Of a stretch of 64,000 bases of DNA, positions 21,101 through 31,824 are shown piece after piece. This DNA comes from Fomes fomentarius (taxonomy: Eukaryota; Basidiomycota; Agaricomycetes; Polyporales; Polyporaceae): the NCBI GenBank assembly GCA_022606135.1, contig JABYQN010000019.1:62001-126000 (forward strand), given 5' to 3'. How positions within the stretch are numbered: the first letter of the stretch is position 1; the number at the start of each line of letters is the position of its first letter. The notes under the pieces were generated by a model. The model did not search any database and was not told where the DNA came from. It worked only from the letters and a program-made list of their open reading frames with translations. The translations under genes were made by a program, and so were the position numbers.

Positions 21101-23347
21101 ATGTCGTCCTACTCCGTCGCCGTCACCAATGTCCCCGCCATAAAAAATGCGCCCCTCATCGGCCTCGCCGAGGGCAACGGCTACTTCTCCAACATCCACC
21201 TTGCCGGCCTTGTCCTTGTTGTCCCATGGCTCGTCAAGCGCACCCTCCCCGTCGTCTCCTACGGCGGCTTCAAGACCTATGTCTTTCTCGTTCTCCTTCT
21301 AGGTATTCCCATCACTATTGCCTATTGGACGGTCATGAGTTTGTACGGTCCGCGCAAGAACCAGAAGGTCCAGCTGCCCGGCCGTAATATCGAGGAGTAC
21401 ATCACTATCAAGGACCCGGAGCTCAAAGCAAAGTATTTTGGCAAGGAGAAGATCCCTATGCAGGTCTTCCACGACGCGTTCTTTGACGACAAGGTCGAGT
21501 TCAACGGTACGTCCCCCCGCTGAATTTGTCTACGTGTCATACTAAGCATCGTCGCATCCTCGGCGCAGCAGGCGACGTCCTCGACATTCTCGAAGCCCGT
21601 CACGATTGGGCAAAGATGGTCTTCACCCCCGAGCTCTTCAAATACGTCTTCACACAGATGTTGCCCGAGGTCATCATGCACTCCAAGAGCCAGGACGAGG
21701 AGCAGGTCCGCGACCACTACGACAGTACGTCGCGCGTTTCTACGCGTCATCTCGCGTCTCTGACCGTCGTGTTCATTGCACAGGAGGTGACGATTTCTAC
21801 GAGTGGTAGGCTCCGTTCCCTGGCATATTCTTATGTCCGGCCTCGTTGACGCTCGCTGCAGGTTCTTGGGCCCTCGCATGATCTACACTTCCGGAATTGT
21901 TACGGACATCACCAAGCAGGATTCACTCGAGCAGCTCCAGGATAACAAGCTCACCATTGTTTGTGAGAAGGTCAGTCTACCAGACTGATATTTTGACTGG
22001 TCTACCCTTCGTCGACTGGTCGCATCCTGGACTTGGGTCTCTGTGTTCATCTCTGCGTGTGTCACGTCTCCTTTATGTGCTGCTGAAACCCCGCCCTGCT
22101 CAACGGTGTTGACAACGGTCATTTGAATACGCCGCACCAACTGCAACTCTGACACAGAACCGCGTTTGATGTTCACGTTTGCGCCCGTGTTGTAGCGTCT
22201 CTCGAGGCTCGTGACTAGCGTCTATGCAATTCATGGGTGCCTATGCGCGCGCGAAGCATGACCGCGAATTCCATCTCCCCTTGCTTCACGCACGTTTGCT
22301 GACACTGTTGTCCCTCAGTTGAACCTTAAGCCCGAAGACCGCCTCCTTGACATCGGCTGCGGCTGGGGCACACTCTGCGCATTCGCGCACAAGAACTACG
22401 GCTGCGAAGTTACAGGGATCACACTCGGCAAGAACCAGACCACGTTCGGAAACAGGCGCATCCAGGAGAACGGCGGTGACCCCTCGCGCGCGCGCATCCT
22501 CTGCCTCGACTACCGCGACATCCCCGGCGGGCGCGCCGCGTACAACAAGATTGTCTCGCTCGAGATGGCCGAGCACGTCGGTATCCGCCGCTACGGCGCC
22601 TTCCTGCGCCAGGTGTACGACCTCCTCGAGGACGACGGTATCTTTGTGCTTCAGGTTGCTGGTATCCGCCCCTCGTGGCAGTACGAGGACCTCATCTGGG
22701 GCTTGTTCATGAACAAGTACATCTTCCCCGGCGCGGACGCGTCGTGCTCGCTCGGGTGGGTCGTGAAGCAGGTCGAAGGTGCCGGCTTTGAAGTAAAGAA
22801 CATTGACGTTCTCGGCGTGCATTACTCAGCGACGCTCTGGCGGTGGTACCTGAACTGGGTGAGCAACAAGGAGAAGGTCATCGAGGCGTACGGCGAGCGC
22901 TGGTACCGCATCTGGGTCTTCTTCCTCGCCTACTCGACGATCATCTCCCGGTGCGTCCTCGCAGCTCTGTTGAGTGCAGTACGTAAAAAAAGTGTGTACT
23001 GACTGCGGGACCGTGCGGCCGATAGCCAAGGTAGTGCGTCCGTGTTCCAGCTCACGCTCCACAAGAACTTGAACGCGTTCCCGCGCATCCTCGGTGTCCC
23101 GAGCCACACCTCGATCCACGTCCACCCCGAGCGCGAGATCCTGTATGTCCATTCCTTCCCTTCTGATGCTTTCCCTCCGTCTCCTTGTAAATATATGTTG
23201 TATACTCACTCGCATGATGATCTTTCAGCTCCGTCGATTGAGAGCAGCGCCCATGCGCTCCGTACAATGTCGTCGGACAGGGCAGGGCCTACACGGGATC
23301 CGGGAGAGCACGATGCGGAATGCCGATATGCTACTATCTCACGATGA
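21101..23347 (+). CDS. Sphingolipid C9-methyltransferase, paralog 2
   Basis: Same enzyme family and exon structure as paralog 1. Exons are 21101-21506, 21572-21724, 21784-21805, 21862-21970, 22319-22950 and from 23026. Exons 2 to 5 have exactly the lengths of paralog 1 (153, 22, 109 and 632 nt); exon 1 is two codons shorter. All motifs are intact (SAM site LLDIGCGWGTL, EMAEHVGIRRY, FPGADASC). Intron 4 is 348 nt here against 68 nt in paralog 1. The C-terminus is uncertain: after HPEREIL the frame runs on to 23347, whereas paralog 1 stops after YVPSL, and a GTATGT donor at 23143 allows an alternative last exon after 23228. It lies in the opposite orientation to paralog 1, with YIF1 and a hypothetical gene between. 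Confidence 0.9.
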
Positions 23348-24167
23348 ATGGACGACTCACGAGTCACGAAAGTTTACCCTATAATCTTCTGGGCCCCGCT
23401 CTACCACCACCACTGCACAGACAGGCCCGGTGTTTTGTCGATGATGATGTATCTCTCGCGGTTTAATGGGACACATTGCTAGAACCCTCTATCTATCTTT
23501 GCCTCTGTGCGGTGCACGTCTGTGTGTTGAGTGGTGCTGTACGGCTGTACGGCTCAGGATTGCGAAGATTCAGATTAGAGGACATGAGGTCGGCGGGAGG
23601 GCGTCAAGTGGAACGCATCTGCTCGTGCCCGTAACAAAGTTGGCCATATTGGAGTGAATGAGGTCTGATACCCATTGGTTCATCGGTTTATGTGATCTCC
23701 GTGTAGAATAGGGCATGCATGGCCCTCCGGACGGTTCTGGACACTTGTGACACGGGATCGTACCTACCATTGTGCATTCAGGTTCGAGAAACTCAGTTTC
23801 ACGTAGACAACACAGCAATGAATACGGTATTTGCTATACTTCATTGATTGTTCTAGATGCCGTGGCAGGCGATGTGGACCTTTGAGCAATCAAGTCTATG
23901 CAACGCCCCCCCCGTCTTCCTCAGGCACCAAGTACGCAGCACCCGATCTCTGAACTATATCTTGGTGCCACCCAGTGGACCGTTCCCGTGCAACATACGT
24001 TCCAAATCCCATTGATTGAGTCGCGTTTACTCAGGGCAAGACCTGTCTCCTTCTTCGAAGTGTCCAGGAACAGCGCAGAGGATTGCGACATCCTCCTTAC
24101 AAAGTCAAGGTGACTCCGGAGCAGGATTCTGGATGAGAGTAGCAGTAGTATAACTGGCACAACCAGT
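23348..24167. other. Intergenic, 3' flank shared between duplication copies
   Basis: No gene. Phrases such as GACAGGCCCGGTGTT and GAGGGCGTCAAGT recur in copy B at 37400-37560. Confidence 0.5.
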
Positions 24168-27100
24168 CTACACGAGTTCCCAACGCTGGTGCTCCGCGTC
24201 CTTCGAGTGCGAGAACAGCACAACGAGGCTGCCGTTCGCCCCATTGTCGAACGTGCTCATGTCCAGGTTCATGCTAGGGTCATCTTCGCATGCAATGCGG
24301 ACCGTGCCGCCGACCGCCACCTGCAGAACCCAAGTGACGCGATCAGCATAGTCGACGCACACGAGGCGGCTGCCCCAGGTGCGTGTCTGAGGATCCAACC
24401 CAAGGTACGTCTGTGGGTTGAGCGCACTCTTGATCACATAGCCGCCACCATTGCGCTCGAAGATCCACTGTAAGGTGTGAAGAAGATGCTGGGTCAGACC
24501 TGCGCAGATCTAGACATGTTTGTGGGGCGTACCTGCTGGTTGACACCGCCATGTGAGCTCCAACCAATGACATGGTCGTTGCTGCGGTCCAGGTCGAGTG
24601 TAAGCTTGAAACGTTTGTTGACGATCTAAGTGGCCAACATGATCAACATCCGTAGTCTCTCGAGTACAATATTGGACTCATACCTGTACCGGACCGTTCG
24701 GGATGGACGGCAGCGAATACGGCGTGTACTGGCTGGCAAAGCTGGTGGACGATCCGCCGTCCGCTGCAACGTACGACACCGCGTCCGCTGCAGCGTACGA
24801 TACCGGCGTCGCCTGCACCATGGACCGCTGCACGAATGACTGCGTGCCGCCGCCGTATGTACCGGCATTCGTGAGGTACCAGCGTTGCTGATTCGCATTC
24901 ACGATGTGGTTCCAGAGGGTGACAGGTGTGCGATCTTGCGCGCCGTTGCGCTTGCTGAGATCGATCTCCATACTGCGTGATTTAAGAAGGCCGATCCTGC
25001 CGAGACCATCTGAGGTCAGTGTCGATGCAATCAAGTGATAGAGACTGTAGTTACAACTCACCGAACGGAGCCATTCATGGCGCCCATGACTTCCCAGACG
25101 ATGCGCATGCCGTACTGCACCATCGCAAGGTGGGAACCATTGTTCTCATTGTTACGGTTCGCCAGACCAAGATACAGATCAGGCCGTGCGAGGTTGCGAA
25201 CGACCCAGCCGCCCGACTCCTGCTCGAAGATCCACTACGTATGATAGTCAGGCAGAATCTACGCATCTCGCGATGAACCTCACCAATTGGTTGTTCCTCC
25301 CGTTGAGCGGCTGGAATCCCCACACACGTGAGTTGTTTGATTTGCTCATATCCAGCACCTTCGAGAACAGGGCATTCGAGATGGTGTAGATGCCGTGGTT
25401 CACCGGCCTCTGCGTGCGCTGGCCGGTGAGGTCGCCGCCATTCCAGATGCCAAACGAGTTGAGATACCAACGCTGGTGCACACCGTTGACGATGTGGAGC
25501 CAGATCGTCACATGTGTGCGGTCCTGGCTACCGCTGCGCTTGTCGAGATCGAACTCCATGCTGCGGTTGCCTACAAGGCCAATGCTACGTAGAGCCCAAG
25601 TTCAAGCCCAAGTTCGGTACTGGTGCATGGCTCTGCAAGTGAACTTACCGGACGCAGCCGTTCATGGCGACCATGACTTCCCAGACAATGCGCAAGCTGT
25701 GCTGCACCATCGCGAGCTCGGAACCGTTGCTCTTGTTGTTGCGGTTTGCTAGACCAAGATACAGATCAGGCCGTGCGAGGTTGCGGATGGCCCAGCCTCC
25801 TGACTCCTGCTCGAAGATCCACTACTCATGGCAGTCAGGCAGCATCTACATCACATACTGCGACAGACCTCACCAGCTGGTTTTCCCCGTTGAGCGGCTT
25901 AAATCCCCACACGCGTGAGTTGTTTGATTTACTCATATCAAGCACCTTGGGGAACATGGCATTTGTGATGGTGTAGATACCGTGATTCACTGGCGTCTAC
26001 ATGAAGATAGGTTAGAGTAGTACGGCGACATAAACACGATGGGACAATACCTGAGTTCGTGAGCCAGGACTAGAAGGGATGGATGGCGTGACTGGCGTGT
26101 CGCTCCAGACGACCAAGGCGTGCGGAAGGATCGCATCCTCACTATAAGAACTTCAGTTTCTCGCTACTGTGTGGGACAGGGGCATTGGCTGTACCGGTAG
26201 ACGATGGATTCGACCGCTCCCGTCACGGACTTTTGGCCCTCAACCTATGGCAGAGTTAGTCGTTGAAGTGATGTCCTGAGCGCATTAACACGACACACCG
26301 AATCGTAGCCCGGAGAGGGCGCTGTCCGGTTAGGATCACGTTGATGAAGAAGCTCCTTGCGACCAACCACGACACTACAGAGCAGGATAGCGTGCAGCTT
26401 GTTACTACTGTTGACGTTGCGCGCGTAGCTGCTGGCCTCTGTGAAAACGGGAATCAGCCTGAGCTCGGTGTACAATCGACACCGTGACGTACTCGCGGGA
26501 TCCGGCGCAGTGTAGAAGCCTTTGCCGTAGTGGCCGTACGCACCTGAGCAGGTGAGTACCAATACGACAGCGCAGCAGTCCCCGAGCGTTGAAACTTACT
26601 AACGAACTTCATTTGGAATGAGGTGCGCATGATGGAGCACAGCGCACAGTTGGTCTTGAAACACGGGCTCGTCTCGTTTGCGTTCTCGCCGACGTTGCAT
26701 GCGCGAGTAGTACCGTGAAAGTTGTACGCGATGACCTTCCCGGGGATGCGGGCTCGAACTTTCGCTCTGTGCAGAGAAATTAAGCGACGAGTGTGATTGG
26801 GAGTCCGGCGAACATACACGTAGGCATTGTAAGCGTTCACATGACCCTGCGCTTCGACGCTGTTCTGTAGGATGACGAAGATGTCCTTGACATAGGCCTT
26901 GCTCCTGCCACCCCACTGGGAGTTGAACGCGTGCCTCACTGTGCAGTTTCACAACAACGAATACTTGAGTGGGATATTCCAAACTCACGTTGTTGGTCGA
27001 CAGGGTTCTGAGCGCCGAGGAGCGCCAGTTCCTGTACGTCGTTCGTGAGTGTGGCGCAGGGAGTATGTCAACACTCTACCACGTACCACCGTGCTACTCG

Positions 27101-27356
27101 ATTGAGCCGTCATTAAGGACTTCATGAGCATAGGACTGCTTGTGGCCGCGAAGGAAGTCAGCGCAGCGGGGGCGGCGGGGGCAGCAGGGGCAACGGTGGC
27201 CTGGATCTGGACGAGCTGGCTGATGATGTTCTGCATAGCACTAGAGTCGGTGTCTGGGGCGGGTGCGCTGTAATGGGCCTGAACGGGGCCGAAGCTGGTG
27301 CCATCGTCGACAGACTTGAGCTGCATTTGCTGGAGGTTTCCAATAATGGAATCCAT
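24168..27356 (-). CDS. PARP-fold ADP-ribosyltransferase with beta-trefoil lectin repeats, copy A
   Basis: Multi-exon gene starting at ATG 27356 (MDSIIGNLQ). In order it carries: a Pro/Ala-rich N-terminus; a PARP-type catalytic domain with the HGT motif (YNFHGTTRACNVGE, about 26700) and a CALCSIMRTSF segment; GKGFYTAPDPA (about 26515), where the Tyr of the H-Y-x triad falls; and EDAILPHALVVW (about 26130), matching the end of PARP folds. Beta-trefoil units of RicinB type follow: GIYTISNA, VLDMSKSNN, WIFEQESGGW, and QxW-like HQRWYL and HQRWEL. Exon borders in the N-terminal half keep phase, for example GTACGT at about 27085 to a CAG about 55 nt on. Inference: a mono-ADP-ribosyltransferase delivered or targeted by glycan binding. 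It could be secreted by an unconventional route, since no signal peptide is seen, or act inside the cell. TAG at 24170-24168 ends it two lectin units earlier than copy B, which has CAG there. Confidence 0.72.
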
Positions 27357-27421
27357 GGGTGTAACTTGGGGGAGGGTGGCTGAATCGCTGATGGTGAGGG
27401 ATAGTCAACGTTCGGACTGGG

Positions 27422-27427
27422 CTTATA
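27422..27427 (-). promoter_or_regulatory. TATA box of copy A
   Basis: TATAAG on the minus strand, 66 bp upstream of ATG 27356. The same element stands 58 bp (copy B) and 62 bp (copy C) upstream of the corresponding ATGs, with a shared TTATAAGCCCAGTC context. Confidence 0.65.
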
Positions 27428-27442
27428 AGGCTGGGCACATTT

Positions 27443-27757
27443 GCGTCTCGCACTCGTGCTTGAAGCAAACAGGGCATGCAATCGATAGGAGATTGATAAC
27501 CACCGGTGTAGGACAGCATGTTCTTGGCTTAGCACCGCCTAGCACTTGGACAACCCACCGTTGTCAATGTTGAAGGGAAGCGACGTCAATCAAGTGCAGG
27601 GGCCGGACAAATATCCATCTCCCCGCTCACCTCGTCATTCGACACGACATACGACTTGTGGGGTATCTATTGAGCTCAAGAGATTAATTTGTATAATTCG
27701 GCGAGCAGAACGACCCGCTAGCTTGGGGAGCAAGTCCAACTCTGCGGTGAACGATGT
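27443..27757. repeat. 315-bp block identical to 42791-43105
   Basis: Every base matches between copies A and B over 315 bp, while the sequence on both sides has frequent differences. It covers the upstream region of the lectin gene and the 3' part of the possible gene at 27635-28219. Confidence 0.9.
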
Positions 27758-28219
27758 TAGCGAGATAGCGACGAATGTCATAGGATTGGCGTACGATAGT
27801 CTCTCATGATGCTGCGCGGTCCATGCATCATTTACAGTGTCGCAAAACCCATATTTGATCTCCCCGTTCTCTGCGCACACGAGGCGGCTTAGGAACCGCC
27901 CGAGAGTCACACTGGCAATCGTCTTCCGGGTCGCACTCATCTACACGGTCCGGGACAGACTATGGATGCACTAAGCGGAGGTGACATCGGCAAAGACGGA
28001 ACGATTGGGGTGGGGGAGCAGTGCAGTGAATTTACGTGTACGGGTGCGGGGACATACCAGTGGTGGTTCCGACGAGGGGATCAAACGGACATAGGCGTTA
28101 CGCACGTATGTGTCACAAGCCAGCGCTCTCATTAGTTCGAGAGCGAAAGTTAGTCTAGTCATCCACTCAATCGCCAAATTGTCAGTCGCACGTTCGCTAT
28201 ATTCACGTTGCCTTTGCAT
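27635..28219 (-). CDS. Possible small gene upstream of the lectin gene, copy A
   Basis: Two exons can be read: ATG 28219 to a GTATGT donor near 28058, and from an acceptor TAG near 27943 to the stop at 27635. They join in phase 0 and give about 155 residues (MQRQREYSERATDNL..., RLIPSSEPPL, FLSRLVCAENGEIKYGF, FTAELDLLPKLAGRSARR). No family is recognised. A better start may lie in a 5' exon near 28235-28260. The homologous region in copy B has an 11-nt length difference near 43190 and a stop in the first exon, and in copy C the frame is also broken, so the protein may not be real. Confidence 0.3.
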
Positions 28220-30414
28220 GTATTAACTCACCTTGCGGCACCTCGGCCTTTCGTTCTTCCATACTGACTACGTCTACCGAGATACGTAAATCATCTCGTC
28301 TTCAACATCACGGAGACATAGGCGTACCTTCATGAAACTACAGTCCGCCGAGTATATATGGTGGCTTCACGATCAACACTACCGCCACAGAACGACGCAC
28401 ACATTGTGGTTCCGATGTTCTGGTGCCTTAACTTGTTCGACCAGCTGTAGTTCCAGGACGTCTATTGGTGTTTACGTGGTCTATCATTTCATCATGTCGG
28501 ATTTTCCTTCGTGAAGTGCCAAAGAACAAGCTCCTCCAAGCTCTATTCCCGACGACCTACCATGCAAGGCGTCACATTGAGTGCTACCGACCACGATAAA
28601 GAGGGAGGGAGGAGCATCCGCACCTCCTCGAGTACTGGAGTCCGTTTCTCGCTGAGAGCCGCGAGGATATCATGTAAGCTGACAGTCGCGTACTAGGCGC
28701 CGATTGAGATCCAAATTTATCGGAGGATGAGAAAAAAGGCCATGACGAGTCTGACTACACAGAGCGTCCCGCCTGCCTTCGGGACGGGGATGTATTGCGC
28801 TTGTCCACCTGGGATAGTTGGGATAGATTGAGATGCGAGGATACAGGAGTGTATGCATCGACATGGGAAGCCGATACGACACAAGCTGCAAAGGGTGAAA
28901 TTGAGAGTAATCGCGGCGAAGAAAGAGAGACCAACTGGCACTCTCCGCAGGATACTGATTCTGTGAATGACCTTATCGCCAATGCGGAGGGTTGAGTACA
29001 TCTCGGGGTTGCATCAGGGCAGAAGCTAGGTCCAAGTGCAATTACCTCTCTGACGAATCTGTGGCAGTACATCAGGCTGTTGCACTGGAGGTCAAGATCA
29101 GAATCCGACGTCTTCATGACCCTGAATAATGGGGATGGGCAATGCCTCTAAGCCATATGAACAGCTGAGTCAGCAGACGCCCTACTCCGCAGTGGTCAGT
29201 CCAGGTAACAGACGCCCATCGCGCGCGCCCTCGCGTGGCGCATCGCGTGACAGATCCGGCGTGTCGCGCGCGGGGGCGCAGTTTTGAAGTTTGAAGCTGA
29301 ATGAAATGCTATGTGGTATAGGCTCTGTCATGTCAAGGTATGTGTGTGATATAAGACTGTGGTTGTGTGAGTAGAATGTAATATGTACGAGCATCATGTT
29401 GTAGAAGGGGATCATATACTTAATTCCAAGGCTTGCGTCCATTACTACCACAAGTTCTCAGCTTGTGTCCAGCCTTTGACTTCAGCAGTATGGCTTGATC
29501 GCACTTCGCCTTGTGATAGACCTCAAGTTGCTCCTCAATATGGGCCACTGTCACCCACTTGACAACTGTCCGGTCCCAAATCAACTTGCACCATGACGGC
29601 TCTGATACTGCCATCGAGTCTGCCACAGCTGCTTTCTCTGAGTCCTGCTTCACTGCCATTGCCACCTCATTTGCCCAGCTTGAAGACCAGCTTCTCCGAG
29701 TTGTGACCACTACCCCGCTGTACTGAGTGCACATTGCTGAGAGAATCGCGCTGTGCACTAATCTACTTGCGGTGTTTGTACTTGCTCCGCAGGTGTGACC
29801 CCATCAGACTGCCACCAGGCTGCCAGGCTTCACCAGCAAGTGTGCCAGTGAACCTGCCCTTCACTGTGACTAAAGCGCATGTAAGCATGCATTTATGTTC
29901 ATGAGTTCATTCTAATTTACACACCTGTGTTAGAGACCTGAGTTTCAGGCCACAAGAATGAGAAGTATTCGCACTTATGGGCCTCTACGGGGTCACGTGC
30001 ATCGTGCATTCGTGTTTGTGGCACCGGCGCCTACATAGCGCGCACCTCGCGCAAGCATCGACTATGCGCGAAGTTTGTAGCCTGCTGCAGTCATTTCTCT
30101 ACCGATTTTTTGACATCAATCTATGTACTTTACAGTCATCTAGGGATCCTTCATGAAATAAGACTAATAAGACACTGTCAGGATTGTGATACATAATCCA
30201 GAACAGCGACTTCAACTGGTATCCCCGATTCTTCATGGCCAATCCCTAGTACCATGTAGGTGGCGTTGAACACAGTGTTGTTTGACAGAAAAAATGAGCC
30301 CGTTAGACCTATGAACTTTGTGCATTCTGGGTACCATCCTAACAGGGCGCTTGGTCTGATTGTAAACAAGGACAAACACAAGGATGCTTGCAGGCGTTGC
30401 CTATCCCCATGAAT
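28220..30414. other. Intergenic, largely without recognisable genes
   Basis: The first 600 bp belong to duplication copy A. Beyond it I can support nothing except the open frame at 29420-29758. Confidence 0.4.
29420..29758 (-). CDS. Hypothetical protein fragment
   Basis: 112 codons without recognised homology. It contains WSSSWANEVAMAVKQDSEK, LIWDRTVVKWVTVAHIEEQLEVYH and a Lys-rich end. Composition looks protein-like, with an amphipathic helix around IEEQLEVYHKAK, but there is no splice partner. It may be a remnant of a transposon-borne gene, since it lies next to the Harbinger element. Confidence 0.3.
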   Translation of the reverse strand: MHSAILSAMCTQYSGVVVTTRRSWSSSWANEVAMAVKQDSEKAAVADSMAVSEPSWCKLIWDRTVVKWVTVAHIEEQLEVYHKAKCDQAILLKSKAGHKLRTCGSNGRKPWN

Positions 30415-30614
30415 AACTGAACTATGGCACCGAGTCCGCTGGATTCCGCCGGATTCCGCCGGATGATGGCGGACGCGATGCCAAGCCACCGGCATTTCCC
30501 CGCCTCGCCTATGCCCTCAGGGTGTAGACCAATTACTTATTACCGCTTGTACTCTCCTTTATACATTCACCATCTCTGTGTGTCAACGTCAACTTTTTGT
30601 GTGCACGTCTCCTT

Positions 30615-31520
30615 TCAAGATGAAAGCAGAAGCCTGGAACCAAAACCCCGAAAGCAGAAGCCTGATACCGAAGCCCGGAAGCAGAAGCCTGGAACTGAAA
30701 GCACTGTCCTCAAGCAACCTTTTGAGCGCTTCTGCATGTACATTTCGTTTGTGTACATACCGAAAGCCAACAGCACCCCTGCATCTACACCTGATTTTGC
30801 ATGCTCTCTGCTCCCAACTGACCTTTTGGCATCGTGTACCATGAGGATACTGAGTGCAGAATATTGAAAGCTGGAACCAGTGTCAGCACAGCCCTTGGTG
30901 TTTCTGTGTAATGTTCTTACTTGTTTGAGCAACCGAATGCAGAAACACGCCATGCCGAAAGCCGACAGATTCATCCACACATCTGTTCTGCATGCTCTCT
31001 GCCCCCCAAATACCTAATGCAGAATCTTGCAAACCCAAAACCCGAAAGTGATCCTAGTAGCCTGCACACACTGTCCTTTTCTTTGCTAGAACTCTCATTC
31101 ATCACCTGACCTACAGAATGCCCCAATACACATGGGAGTCACAATGGAGATACTGTAGTATGTAAGTTGCTCCCAAAACACGAAAGCCGTTCTCATACTT
31201 TTGACCCTCAAGTTGGACTTGCCGTTCCCTTTGCAAGTTAACATCTAGTTCAATCTGTTGCAAAGCCACATCCAGACCCCGAAACTTCGAAAATCTGGAT
31301 CCTGAATCTCACAAGTATCCTAGCTCAGTGTACCGACCATTGCTCCTGACCTTTGCAATCCGGTCTGTTGCAAAGCCACATCTGGATCCCGAAACCCACA
31401 TCTAGATCCCGGATCTCGAAAGCTGCATTGGGATCTCAAATTCCAAAAGCCATATCCGAACACCAAATCTCGAAAGCTGCATCAGGATCCTGAAAGCTGC
31501 ATCAGGATTCCGAAAGCCAT
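30615..31520. repeat. Degenerate short repeats inside the Harbinger 5' region
   Basis: The motifs CCGAAAGC, AGAAGCCTGGAAC, AAAGCCACATC and AAAGCTGCATCAGGAT recur many times with changes. They give a patchy tandem array with no coding potential. Confidence 0.7.
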
Positions 31521-31824
31521 TTCAAAAAAGGTCAAAGGGCAAATCTTGAGGGCCTGCCTTCCTTTGAGAGTTATTAACAGGTACTCCAATATACTGTGAC
31601 TGGTGTCTTGAGAACATACTTACTTACCACTACTCAAGCTACAAGTCTACTGGATGACATCCCGTAAGCGTCTGCAACTTTAGAATCCGCTGTAAATCCA
31701 TCTGTCGGAGTTCAAAGTCGTTTAGAATCCACGTGGCCATATCCGTAACGTGGTCAGTCATCGTCGCAGATGTCTGATAATCTATCCATGTTGCACACTG
31801 CTGGGTGTACGTCCTATATCACCA

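Larger units (their letters stand above)
23058..28800. repeat. Segmental duplication, copy A
   Basis: Matches 37171-44110 (copy B). One end falls inside the last exon of methyltransferase paralog 2, at GCTCCACAAGAACTTGAACG. The match then runs through its 3' flank and the ADP-ribosyltransferase-lectin gene to about 28800 (shared CCTGCCTTC, GTATTGCG). The internal segment 37640-38190 is present only in B. Confidence 0.85.

Noticed and set aside
30178..30495. Minus-strand frame containing SFFLSNNTVFNATYMVLGIG
   Set aside because: Protein-like in part, but overlaps the Harbinger left terminal repeat and has no exon partner or relative in the window.
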